From: Bradyrhizobiaceae bacterium
Lineage (GTDB): Bacteria; Pseudomonadota; Alphaproteobacteria; Rhizobiales; Hyphomicrobiaceae
Length of the DNA: 21,366 bases
Assembly: GCA_947475855.1 (NCBI GenBank)
Contig: CANJPN010000028.1
Coordinates: forward strand, 1-21,366
Direction: 5' to 3'
Shown here: positions 8,126 through 16,110 of the stretch, piece after piece
How the letters are laid out: each line of letters begins with the position of its first letter
Numbering within the stretch: the stretch's first letter is position 1
Notes under the pieces: generated by a model
Database searches by the model: none
The model's input: the letters and a program-made list of their open reading frames with translations, nothing else
Told to the model about the DNA's origin: nothing
Program-made: the position numbers and the translations under genes

Positions 8126-10126
8126 TTACAACAGCCCGCAGCCGCAACCCATGGTCCAGCGCTGCCCATCCGCACCGATCACCGTCGGCATAGCCTCCTC
8201 GATCATCATCTGCGCATGTTTGATGCCGGTCGGATCGTTGTCCTCGATCGAAGCAAGCCGCGAGAAACTGGCGTAATGATTGATCGGCAACCAATCCGGC
8301 GAAACGCGCAGCGGCGCAGGCGCCAGGGCGGCGTATCCGGCAGTGCCGTAAACGACCTTGCCGCCCACCATCGTCAACATCGCTTGCATCTGCGAGATCC
8401 GGTTCGCGGGCACTGTCATGTAGTCCTCGGCCAGAATCGCGAGATCGGCCCACTTGCCGACTGACAGCGTCCCCTTCTTGTTCTCCTCCGCACTGATCCA
8501 AGCGCCTTGAGCCGAATATGCACGCAACGCTTCCTCGCGGCTCATCAGGTTCCGGTCCGCCTGATGCTTGAACCCGCCCTGCGTGCGGCCCGTCACGAGC
8601 CACTCGATACCCGACCACGGATTGTGACTGGCTGCACGGTTTCCGTCCGTGCCCAGCGCGAACGGAATGCCCATCTCCTTGATTCGGCCGAACGCCGGTG
8701 CATCCTCCGACGCTTCCACGCCCCACTTTGTCACGTAGGCCTCACCATCGAGGGACATGCGGTTCTGCAAACCCAGACTGCCATTCAGCTTCTTGATCCG
8801 CTCGAGCGTGCCCACCGACAGTCCCTCGGCATGCTCGAGGCCCCAACGCAGCTTGTCGATCGGTGTCTCGGCATGAACCTTCTCGAGCACGCCGAGAATG
8901 CGCTTGGCCGTATAATCGAAGCTCGCATGCATACGGAACGGCCAGTTGTTGGCGGCGAGGAACTTGATCACCTCCGTCAGCTTCTCTTCCATGATCGGCG
9001 GCTGGATCACGGGATCGCGCGCGAAGTTGGTATTGTCGCCGGCAGCCCACAGCGTGTACTCGCCAGCCCCGATCAGACGGAAATAATCGTCGCCGTCGTA
9101 GAGCTTGGCCGCCTGCAGCCAGGACTGGTAATCCTCGATCTCGCGGCCAGGCCGTTGCGCCATCAGCGTATAGGCGATCCGAACGGTAAGCTGCTTGTCC
9201 GCGGCGAGTTTCGCCGTCGCAGCATAGTTCTCCGGATAGTTCTGGCCGCCACCGCCCGCATCGATCAGGCTGGTAACGCCGAGCCGGTTGAGTTCGCGCA
9301 TCATGTGACGCGTCGAAAGGATCTGCTCGTCCGCGCCGAGTTTCGGCACCTTGGCGAACACTCCGAGCAGACTCGCCAGCGAAGTCGTCGAGATCACCAT
9401 GCCCGTCGGATTGCCTTGCGCATCTCGCGCCAGCACACCACCGAACGGATCGGGCGTATCTTTGTTCCAGCCCAGCACACGCAGGCCCGCACGGTTCACC
9501 ATGCCACGGTCGTACATGTGCATCACGAAGCAAGGCACGTCGCCCGTCGCTATGTTCAGTTCGGCGAGCGACGGCAGCCGCTTCTCCCGGAACTGATGAT
9601 ACGTCCACCCCCCGACCACCTGAACCCAGTGCGGCGCCGGCGTGCGCGCGGCCTGCTCTTTCAGCATCCGCAGCGCGATCGTCAGCGACGGCAAGCCATC
9701 CCACCGCACCTCCTGACTGTAGGTGAGACCTCCACGGATGAAATGCGTATGGCTGTCATTCAGCCCTGGAACGATCGTCCGCTTGCCAGCATCGATCACG
9801 TTGGTGCCGGGCTGCACGAGCCCCGCCATGTCGCGGCGCTGTCCAACCGCAATGATGGTGTCGCCCCTGATGGCGATGGCATCGGCGATCGGATTACGTG
9901 GATCGAGCGTTATGATCTTCGCGTTCTCGATCACGTAGTCGGCGCGCCCTGCGACTGCCCCTTGCGCATTGGCATCGACGGCGCCGAGCACCTTGGCGCT
10001 GGCATAAAGCCCGCCGAAAGCAGCAGCGTTCGAAACGAAACTGCGACGGCTGAGCGGCGCCACACCGGGTGCACTGGAGACGCTCTTCGCTGCTACGTGA
10101 GATTTGGACCCACAGAAAATGCACAT
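8126..10126 (-). CDS. Tat-type amidohydrolase family 3 (YtcJ-like) protein
   Basis: Metal-dependent amidohydrolase of 666 aa that should hydrolyse an amide or related bond; the substrate is unknown. The start at 10126 is supported by GGGAGGA 7 nt upstream; a longer frame to 10180 has no such site. The N-terminus carries CIFC (Cys2, Cys5) and then a twin-arginine motif LSRRSF (25-30) with an Ala/Gly-rich stretch ending near DANAQG, so export to the periplasm by Tat is likely. The amidohydrolase metal site begins with NDSHTHF (His126, His128); later candidates are the His in MHASFDY, the His in GLEHAEG and the Asp in ALGTDGNR. The small beta domain is formed by both termini, as usual. The last residues are MGCGCGLL, an unusual cysteine-rich tail. 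Confidence 0.9.
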   Translation of the reverse strand: MCIFCGSKSHVAAKSVSSAPGVAPLSRRSFVSNAAAFGGLYASAKVLGAVDANAQGAVAGRADYVIENAKIITLDPRNPIADAIAIRGDTIIAVGQRRDMAGLVQPGTNVIDAGKRTIVPGLNDSHTHFIRGGLTYSQEVRWDGLPSLTIALRMLKEQAARTPAPHWVQVVGGWTYHQFREKRLPSLAELNIATGDVPCFVMHMYDRGMVNRAGLRVLGWNKDTPDPFGGVLARDAQGNPTGMVISTTSLASLLGVFAKVPKLGADEQILSTRHMMRELNRLGVTSLIDAGGGGQNYPENYAATAKLAADKQLTVRIAYTLMAQRPGREIEDYQSWLQAAKLYDGDDYFRLIGAGEYTLWAAGDNTNFARDPVIQPPIMEEKLTEVIKFLAANNWPFRMHASFDYTAKRILGVLEKVHAETPIDKLRWGLEHAEGLSVGTLERIKKLNGSLGLQNRMSLDGEAYVTKWGVEASEDAPAFGRIKEMGIPFALGTDGNRAASHNPWSGIEWLVTGRTQGGFKHQADRNLMSREEALRAYSAQGAWISAEENKKGTLSVGKWADLAILAEDYMTVPANRISQMQAMLTMVGGKVVYGTAGYAALAPAPLRVSPDWLPINHYASFSRLASIEDNDPTGIKHAQMMIEEAMPTVIGADGQRWTMGCGCGLL

Positions 10127-10263
10127 GCCGAATTCCTCCCACCCGCTGAAGTGCAAACGCGAGATTGCGAGTTGGCTCATGTCACGTCAACAGCAACTGA
10201 AGACGCACGCGCCCGATCCCGCGCCGGTGTGGCCCGAACTCGCTGCCCCAAACCGCCGACGAC

Positions 10264-10304
10264 TTCTCCCCTCCCCTAGATGGAGAGGGGGCGAGGGTGG
10301 GGTG
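10264..10304. repeat. G/C-rich imperfect palindrome, likely dispersed intergenic repeat
   Basis: Within the 223-bp gap between the amidohydrolase start and the aldo/keto reductase stop there is a C-rich arm (TCTCCCCTCCCCTA) followed by a G-rich arm (TGGAGAGGGGGCGAGGGTGGGG). Its composition differs strongly from its surroundings and it can fold back with mismatches. It resembles the C-rich/G-rich dispersed repeats I know from many proteobacterial genomes, but only one copy is visible here. Confidence 0.4.
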
Positions 10305-10349
10305 AACTTCGGGACGCGCGGAGATCTATGGTTGAGGCTAGCTCTTCGG

Positions 10350-11273
10350 TTATAACCGGTCCCACGCTTCGGCTATCGCCCGGCGTTGGGCCGCATCCGG
10401 CAGCCGCCCCACACCGGCCGCAAGGTTGTCCCGCGCGTGATCCGGCCTGGCGGTCCCCGGAATGACGCATGTAACCCCGGGGTGCCCGATCAGGTACTTC
10501 AACATGATCTGTGCCCAGCTTGCACAGTCGATCTCGCCCGCCCATTCCGGCAGCGGCTTCCCCTTGACCTTGGCGAACATAGATCCGCTGTCGAACGGCT
10601 GGTTGGCGATCACCGCAACACCGCGCTGCTCGGCGACGGGAAGCAGCCGCTTCTCGGCGGCACGCGTCCCCAACGAATAGCCGATTTGTACGAAATCCAG
10701 TTTTTCACTTGTCAGAATCGCGGCCAGCTCGTCGAGCGCAGGCACCGTGTAGTGGGTAATCCCGATATAGCGATAGCGCCCCGCATCCTTGGCCGCGCGC
10801 AGCGATTTCAATTGCACGCGCCAATCAACGAGGTTGTGGATCTGCATCAGATCGATGACCGGCGCACGCAACTTCTCGGCCGAAGCCTTCATTTGCGCGA
10901 GCCCAGCCTTCTCGCCCGAGGTCCAGACTTTGGTGGCCAGGAATGCTGTGTCCCGCGTTCTCATCTCGGCCAGGAGATCGCCGACCACAGCCTCGCTGCG
11001 GCCATACATCGGCGAACTGTCGATCATCCGCCCGCCGGCTGCAAACAGCGCCTCGAGCACTTCGCGCCGCTGTGCCCTTTCGGCACGGTCGGTCCCGATA
11101 TCGAACGTCTGCCAGGTACCCAAGCCGACGACCGGCATGGCCTCGCCGGTCGAGGGGATCTTGCGGACATGCATGGCCTCACCCTTCGCGCTGGATCTGC
11201 CCACGCCAAAACTGAGCGTAGCGCCCATAGCGGCCAGAAGCTGCCTGCGATCGACCGCCAAACACAGCTCCAA
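10350..11273 (-). CDS. aldo/keto reductase with Tat-like N-terminus
   Basis: NAD(P)H-dependent oxidoreductase of the aldo/keto reductase superfamily, about 307 aa; the carbonyl substrate is unknown. The catalytic tetrad is complete: Asp85 and Tyr90 in MIDSSPMYG, Lys115 in ATKVW, His146 in MQIHN. The start is a TTG at 11273, 6 nt after the stop of the DnaJ-domain gene, so coupling is likely. From there the N-terminus reads DRRQLLAAMGATLSFGVG (residues 8-25), which looks like a Tat signal, although the RR is followed by Q rather than the usual S/T-RR-x-F. If the ATG at codon 16 or a later one is used the signal is lost and the protein is cytoplasmic. Fold and tetrad are certain; start and location are open. 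Confidence 0.88.
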   Translation of the reverse strand: MELCLAVDRRQLLAAMGATLSFGVGRSSAKGEAMHVRKIPSTGEAMPVVGLGTWQTFDIGTDRAERAQRREVLEALFAAGGRMIDSSPMYGRSEAVVGDLLAEMRTRDTAFLATKVWTSGEKAGLAQMKASAEKLRAPVIDLMQIHNLVDWRVQLKSLRAAKDAGRYRYIGITHYTVPALDELAAILTSEKLDFVQIGYSLGTRAAEKRLLPVAEQRGVAVIANQPFDSGSMFAKVKGKPLPEWAGEIDCASWAQIMLKYLIGHPGVTCVIPGTARPDHARDNLAAGVGRLPDAAQRRAIAEAWDRL

Positions 11274-11279
11274 TTGGTA

Positions 11280-11813
11280 TCAACGCGCCCGCGACGTGAA
11301 GACGGCGGGCGAAAGATCAGCCCGGAAACGCTTTGCGGTTCGCTCCGTGGCCTCCAGCGCAGCATCGGCGGCATTCACCCGCCGCGCCATCGCCTCGAGA
11401 TAATCGCCTACTTCCACCGGTAGACTCGCGGAAGAATACCGATCCGGATGATAAGCCTTCGAGAGTTGAACGTAGGCCGTTCGGATATCTTCCCACGTGC
11501 TCTCGGTCGAAATCCCCAGGATCAGGTGAGGATCGAAGTCGTCGGTAATGCCGGTCCGGGGCCGCAGGTTCGGCGCACGCGGGACACCGACGAGCTTTAT
11601 CGACGCAATCGTTGATTTGGCGATCAGGCGGGCGTCGCCGGTATAGGGTACGAACTCGACGAAACCACCGGCATTGTTGATCGCGTCGAGCGGCGCATGA
11701 CCCGACGAGACCATCAACTTGCCCTTGGCGATGCTGCCGTCGAGCAGCTCAAGCTCCACCGGCACACTGGTGGGCTCCGCTGCCCGGTTGTCGATCCTGC
11801 CGCGCTCGAACAT
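11280..11813 (-). CDS. J-domain (DnaJ-like) protein with an N-terminal beta domain
   Basis: A 177-aa protein with two parts. Residues about 15-75 form a predicted beta-rich domain (PVELELLDGSIAKGKLMV ... VEFVPYTGD ... SIKLV). Residues about 95-158 are a J-domain with the HPD tripeptide at 122-124 preceded by the helix DIRTAYVQLSKAY, which should stimulate a DnaK-type Hsp70. There is no Gly/Phe region, zinc finger or client-binding domain, so this is a specialised co-chaperone rather than DnaJ itself. The ATG at 11813 follows GGCGGGAGA; the frame is open further upstream, but that part has no such site and looks spurious. The aldo/keto reductase gene follows after 6 nt, perhaps a client relation, but nothing shows this directly. 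Confidence 0.85.
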   Translation of the reverse strand: MFERGRIDNRAAEPTSVPVELELLDGSIAKGKLMVSSGHAPLDAINNAGGFVEFVPYTGDARLIAKSTIASIKLVGVPRAPNLRPRTGITDDFDPHLILGISTESTWEDIRTAYVQLSKAYHPDRYSSASLPVEVGDYLEAMARRVNAADAALEATERTAKRFRADLSPAVFTSRAR

Positions 11814-11961
11814 GAGCTGTCTCCCGCCTCGCCGATACCACCCCGAAGCTGCGCCATTTCGGGCAGATCCAGGTCCATTGATGGTCGATCCAGCAAGAAT
11901 CGTGCAGCAGCTTTGGGCGAGCGAACACCATGGCAAACGGCGCGTTAACGCGGGTCGCCCT

Positions 11962-12795
11962 TCAATCGAACACCGCACCAACCAGGAACCGCAGAGACAT
12001 CAGCCCGAGGAACGCCGCAAATGCGACCTCCATCTTGCGCTTCGGCAAGCCGTGCCCCACCCGCACACCGATCGGGGCAGCGTAGACGCTCACGGGAATG
12101 ATCAGCGCCGCCCCCAGCAGGCTGACGTAGCCGATCGAAAACGGCGGCAGATTTGTCGCCCCCCAGCCGGCCCAGATGAAGCCGATCGTGCCCGGTATCG
12201 CGATCAGCGGCCCGAGCCCCGAGCTGGTCGAGATAGACGGCATCAGAGGCCGGCCGAACAACGTCATGAATGCCACCATGATCGACGCACCGCCGATGCT
12301 CATCAGCGTCGAGGCAAGCCCGATCACCAGCGCGACCGCTTCTGTGACCCACGAGCGCGGCACCTCTTGCGCGATCACCCACTCGTCCCGGCTGAATGCC
12401 ATCTTGATCGCAAGCAGGCCGCCGCACACCGCCCAGATCCATTGTAGCGTCCTACTGGGCGCCACCCGCGCGATGAGTGCGCCGATGATGACGCCGAGCA
12501 CGATCCACACCGCGATCCGCTTTAGAAACGCTTCGTCCACGGTCCCTTTGGCGCGATGTGATCGAAAGGACGTGATCGTCGTCGGCACCATCACCGCCAA
12601 AGAAGTGCCCAGACACAAATGCATCAGTACGTCATGATCGACGCCGATCGCGCGAAACGCCTCGTAGAGAGCCGGAACCAGAATGGCGCCGCCGCCGATG
12701 CCGAACAGCCCCGCCAGAAAGCCCATCACGAAACCGGATGCCGCCAAGGCCAGGGCAAGCAGCACGAGGCCTTGCGTCGAGACGCCGATTTCCAT
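11962..12795 (-). CDS. TauE/SafE family membrane permease
   Basis: Integral membrane protein of 277 aa in the sulfite exporter TauE/SafE family (DUF81). It has about eight hydrophobic helices in two repeats. Each repeat holds the Gly-rich family signature: FLAGLFGIGGGAILVPAL in the first half and LASTLMSIGGASIMVAFM in the second. Members move sulfite, sulfoacetate or other organic anions; the substrate here is unknown. The start ATG at 12795 has CCGGAG 6 nt upstream; the frame is open further upstream without support. It lies 109 bp downstream of the uracil phosphoribosyltransferase gene on the same strand and may belong to the uracil operon, for example for a breakdown product, but this rests on position only. 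Confidence 0.9.
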   Translation of the reverse strand: MEIGVSTQGLVLLALALAASGFVMGFLAGLFGIGGGAILVPALYEAFRAIGVDHDVLMHLCLGTSLAVMVPTTITSFRSHRAKGTVDEAFLKRIAVWIVLGVIIGALIARVAPSRTLQWIWAVCGGLLAIKMAFSRDEWVIAQEVPRSWVTEAVALVIGLASTLMSIGGASIMVAFMTLFGRPLMPSISTSSGLGPLIAIPGTIGFIWAGWGATNLPPFSIGYVSLLGAALIIPVSVYAAPIGVRVGHGLPKRKMEVAFAAFLGLMSLRFLVGAVFD

Positions 12796-12904
12796 TGCAG
12801 CTCCGGAAGAACACCTGAGGACGGGCGGCCGTGCGCAGAGCGCCAATCAGCCGACAATGCTTGTCACATATCCAAGCGAAAACCCCAACCCTGAAACCCC
12901 ATCG

Positions 12905-13537
12905 CTATTTGGTGCCGAACATGCGGTCGCCGGCATCACCCAGGCCAGGGATCACGAAGCCCGCCTCATCGAGCCGCTGATCGACTGCCGCCGTGAAAAC
13001 CGGCACGCTCGGATAGGCTTTGGCCAATGCGGCAAGACCCTCCGGCGCCGAAACCAGCGACACCAGCTTAATATTCTTTGCTCCGTGTTCACTGAGCCGG
13101 CTGATCGCAGCGATCGCACTGTTACCGCTCGCTATGACCGCACTGACGATCACCACCGGCCGGTCGGCCACGTCGTCCGGCAGCTTCAGGAAGTACTCGA
13201 TCGCCGTCAGCGTCTCCGGCTCGCGATAAATGCCGATGTGGCCCACACGGGCGGACGGCACCAGATCGAGCAACCCGTCGACGAGCCCCAACGCCGCCCG
13301 AAGGATTGGGACGAAAACCACCTTCTTCCCCTTTATGAACGGCATCGACGCCTTCCCCATCGGGGTCGTGATCTCGCGAAACTCCAACGGCAGATCGCGC
13401 AGCACCTCGTAACCGATCAGCAGCCCGAGCTCTCGGGCTAGATTGCGGAAACGGGCCGTCGACGTTTCCTCTTCCCGCATCAGTGAGAGCTTGTGTGCCA
13501 CCAGCGGGTGATTGACCACGGTCAACTTCGGATGCAT
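12905..13537 (-). CDS. upp: uracil phosphoribosyltransferase, divergent URC-linked form
   Basis: UPRT-family protein of 210 aa; the family makes UMP from uracil and PRPP. In the URC route of uracil catabolism this is the URC6 step. Conserved features: VPILRAALGLVDGLLDLVPSARVGHIGIYRE (77-105) and the uracil-binding C-terminus VIPGLGDAGDRMFGTK (195-210). The PRPP loop, DPMLATGGS/NS in ordinary UPRTs, reads SAVIASGNS at 132-140: the Asp-Pro is Ser-Ala and Thr is Ser. The nucleotides (AGT GCG GTC ATA GCG AGC) confirm the reading. RAGLG is also RAALG. The start ATG at 13537 has AAGGA upstream; the gene begins 25 nt after the urc4 stop. It is either a functional variant or a paralogue with altered activity. 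Confidence 0.92.
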   Translation of the reverse strand: MHPKLTVVNHPLVAHKLSLMREEETSTARFRNLARELGLLIGYEVLRDLPLEFREITTPMGKASMPFIKGKKVVFVPILRAALGLVDGLLDLVPSARVGHIGIYREPETLTAIEYFLKLPDDVADRPVVIVSAVIASGNSAIAAISRLSEHGAKNIKLVSLVSAPEGLAALAKAYPSVPVFTAAVDQRLDEAGFVIPGLGDAGDRMFGTK

Positions 13538-13562
13538 GCGCTTCACTTTCCTTCGAGATACG

Positions 13563-14828
13563 TCAAAAAACCGAACCGTCACTTATGATCCGCACTGGCG
13601 GACCACCATCGGCGCGCTTCTGCTTTGCAATGCGGCGCCCCGCAGACCAGGTCCCGCCTTCGAGCACCGACGCGAGCGGCATATCCTCGGCGGTAACGCC
13701 GAGCCTCGAACGCACCAGCGGCGCAATGCGGTCGAGCAGCACCACCGTCAGCGCCCGCCATTCGACGATTGGTTCGTCGCCTGGATGATGGTCGCGCTCC
13801 AGCAACGATGGCGACCGCGGCTCGATCACGCCGTGATCGACGAATAATCCGCCATTGCGGTATTCCGCGAGCCCCGTGAGGCCGTCGATATCGACAACGG
13901 CGATGCCCGCTTCCTGCAAAGGCTCGATCAACGAATACGAAAGCCATTGCGACAACTTGTGGAACGGCACCAGTCCGTTCGTCGCCCCCCGCGCCACGAC
14001 TGCGGGATGCCGCCACGTATCGCCGAGATTGATACCGTCGAGCGAAATCCGCCCGGGCCAGATCGGCCCCAACGCATCCAGCAACAAGCTCAGTATTTCC
14101 GGCGCAGGCAGTTTGCCGCCAACGGCCCGCCTGGCCAGCGTGTCGAACAGCCCCCCGAGACGACCTTCCGCGCCGAACAGGTCGGGCCGGGCAACGATTG
14201 CATGTCCAAGCCGGTTGAGCAGCGCCGAACGCCCTTCCAGGCCGTCGAGCGGATTGTCTGGCCGCACCAAGAACGCCTTCGCCAACTCGTCCGACGAGAA
14301 CGAGCACAGCCCCTCCGCATCCGCGCGTCGCGGATCGTCCAGACGACTGGAAAAATAGCCACGCTGCCAAGCATTGAAGCTGGCAAGCGCCAGACCTTCC
14401 GAGCGTCCGACATGCAACCACTTGGCATTGCCATTGCCATGCGCGATCGGCTCCGCCCATCGCCAATCGGGGCCCGCACCAGCATCCAGCAGCACGCTGG
14501 TGATCGCCAACTCGAAGCGCTGGCGGGCGCGCTCATGGGGATCCTTGGAGATATCGCCGGCATCGACTGCGCCCTGCCACCGATCCTGCCCCTCGATCAC
14601 GAAATGCCGCCACCGCGAATGGAACGGCACCTTCAGCGAGGGATAGTTGAGCTGGATGGTCTCAGCCACGAATTTGGCAGTCTCGTCCAGGCGGTCAAGC
14701 CGCACCTCGAAGTGCGCGAGTTTGCCCGCAACACCCGCCTCGAAGACCATGCCGCAACGCTGGCGCACCACGGCCGCCGAAAACAGCGACGATGCGGCTC
14801 CGGCTTCACCAGCCTCAGTAGTCTTCAA
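13563..14828 (-). CDS. urc4: DUF1688 protein, URC4-type uracil catabolism
   Basis: About 421 aa, matching the DUF1688/URC4 family, required for uracil catabolism by the URC route in Lachancea kluyveri; its exact reaction is not settled to my knowledge. Recognisable stretches include LDRLDETAKFVAETIQLNYP, PFHSRWRHFVIEG, DPHERARQRFELAITSVLLDAGAG, FHKLSQWLSYSLIEPLQEAG and LTGLAEYRNGGLFVDHGV. I place the start at a TTG (14828) with AAGGGG about 6 nt upstream and a 14-nt overlap with the urc1 stop; an ATG at 14858 is the alternative. The order urc1-urc4-upp with overlap and short spacing shows one operon. No signal peptide or membrane span. The family is clear; the start is uncertain. Confidence 0.92.
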   Translation of the reverse strand: MKTTEAGEAGAASSLFSAAVVRQRCGMVFEAGVAGKLAHFEVRLDRLDETAKFVAETIQLNYPSLKVPFHSRWRHFVIEGQDRWQGAVDAGDISKDPHERARQRFELAITSVLLDAGAGPDWRWAEPIAHGNGNAKWLHVGRSEGLALASFNAWQRGYFSSRLDDPRRADAEGLCSFSSDELAKAFLVRPDNPLDGLEGRSALLNRLGHAIVARPDLFGAEGRLGGLFDTLARRAVGGKLPAPEILSLLLDALGPIWPGRISLDGINLGDTWRHPAVVARGATNGLVPFHKLSQWLSYSLIEPLQEAGIAVVDIDGLTGLAEYRNGGLFVDHGVIEPRSPSLLERDHHPGDEPIVEWRALTVVLLDRIAPLVRSRLGVTAEDMPLASVLEGGTWSAGRRIAKQKRADGGPPVRIISDGSVF

Positions 14829-16065
14829 GCGCGCGCCCCTTCGTCTTGGCGAGATCATCCGGCTTGGAAACGGTTTCATCCGTGTAATAGCCGGCCGCTT
14901 TCTTGGCATCCATTTCGACCTGCGCATCGAGCGGAATGAGGTCGTCGGGGATCGGCACGCGCGCAATGATATCGATGCCCTGTTGCCGCATCGGTTCGAA
15001 CTTCAGGTTGCTCATCGAAATCCATCGGTCGATGCGCCGCATGCCGAGCCAGTGGAATACGTCCGGCATCAGATCCTGGAATCGCATGTCCTGCACACCG
15101 GCCACGCATTCCGTCCGCTCGAAGTAAGCCGCCGCGCTGTCGCCGCCTTGGCTGCGCTTGCGCGCATTATAGACGAGGAACTTCACGACCTCGCCGAGCG
15201 CGCGCCCTTCCTTGCGATTGTAGACGATGATACCGGCGCCGCCCTTCTGCGCGCTGCGAATGCACTCCTCGATACCGTGTGCAAGGTACGGCCGACAGGT
15301 GCAGATGTCCGAGCCGAATACATCCGAGCCGTTACACTCGTCATGCACGCGGCATGTAATCTCCCCTTGGCCATCCCATAGCCGCTCGACCTCGCCGAAA
15401 ATATAGAGCGTGATGTTTCCGATCGGCGGCAGGAACACCTTGTGGTCCGGCCGGGTCACGAGGTCAGGGAACATAGCGCCGGTATGCTCGAACAGCGCAC
15501 GCCTGAGCGCAGATTCCTTGATGCCCAGACGATTGGCGATGCCCGGCAGATACCACACCGGCTCCAGCGCGATCTTCGTCACGCTTGCCTCGCCCGTAGG
15601 TAGCAGCACGCGATTATCGGAGACGAGCCGCTTTGCGACCAGCGCATCTCGGATCTCCGGGAATGTAATCCGTGCCTTGGTGATCGCAATCGTTGGACGC
15701 ACGTCGAGGCCCGCCGCGATCTCGTCCTTGAATACCTCCGCGACGCGATGGCCCCACGGATCGATCGACACGATCTTGTCGGGTTCGAACCATTGCGGAA
15801 ACGGTCCGATGCTGACCGGCGGAAACGTATTCGTCAGGTCCGGACGATGGATCGGATCGAGCTTGCCAGCCGCCACCGCCAGCGCCCGATAAACACCGTA
15901 TGCGCCAGAATGGACGCCGATGACGTTACGCTGAGACGGATTGTTTGAGCTGCCGACGACGGGCCCACGCTCTTTTGGTGTGGCCGCTCCCCAATTGATC
16001 TCAGGGGCCTGATAACCGCCTTTGGAAGGGTGAGACGTCAGAACGATATGCTTGTGACCTGACAA
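14815..16065 (-). CDS. urc1: GTP cyclohydrolase II-like protein, URC1-type uracil catabolism
   Basis: A 416-aa protein with a GTP cyclohydrolase II (RibA) core in its C-terminal half and an N-terminal extension of about 200 residues absent from RibA. The zinc site is present as Cys244-x10-Cys255-x-Cys257 (HDECNGSDVFGSDICTC), and RKEGRALGE (284-292) matches the RibA EGRG.G catalytic arginine region. After the third Cys, RibA's DCG.Q pattern is lost (TCRPYL), in keeping with a different substrate: URC1 proteins are thought to open the pyrimidine ring of a uracil nucleotide. The start is a TTG at 16065 with a strong GGAGGC about 6 nt upstream. First gene of the urc1-urc4-upp operon, with a hairpin in its leader. 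A housekeeping riboflavin role is unlikely in this context. Confidence 0.92.
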   Translation of the reverse strand: MSGHKHIVLTSHPSKGGYQAPEINWGAATPKERGPVVGSSNNPSQRNVIGVHSGAYGVYRALAVAAGKLDPIHRPDLTNTFPPVSIGPFPQWFEPDKIVSIDPWGHRVAEVFKDEIAAGLDVRPTIAITKARITFPEIRDALVAKRLVSDNRVLLPTGEASVTKIALEPVWYLPGIANRLGIKESALRRALFEHTGAMFPDLVTRPDHKVFLPPIGNITLYIFGEVERLWDGQGEITCRVHDECNGSDVFGSDICTCRPYLAHGIEECIRSAQKGGAGIIVYNRKEGRALGEVVKFLVYNARKRSQGGDSAAAYFERTECVAGVQDMRFQDLMPDVFHWLGMRRIDRWISMSNLKFEPMRQQGIDIIARVPIPDDLIPLDAQVEMDAKKAAGYYTDETVSKPDDLAKTKGRALEDY

Positions 16066-16086
16066 AATGTGCCTCCGATACTACGG

Positions 16087-16110
16087 AAAAAGGGGTCGCC
16101 ATCGACCCCT
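16087..16110 (-). terminator. terminator-like hairpin in the urc1 leader (possible attenuator)
   Basis: On the minus strand, AGGGGTCG (16110 to 16103) pairs perfectly with CGACCCCT (16098 to 16091) across a 4-nt loop, directly followed by TTTT (16090-16087). This has the form of an intrinsic terminator, but it lies only 21 nt before the urc1 start codon, so urc1 transcription must pass it if the promoter is upstream. A further GGGTC copy just upstream (AAGGGTC) could pair with the same downstream arm as an alternative structure. It may instead end a short transcript from further right. Confidence 0.5.

Noticed and set aside
8507..10279. 590-codon plus-strand frame opposite the amidohydrolase
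   Set aside because: Rich in Arg and His, with no domain; the minus strand encodes a clear amidohydrolase with metal ligands and a Tat signal.
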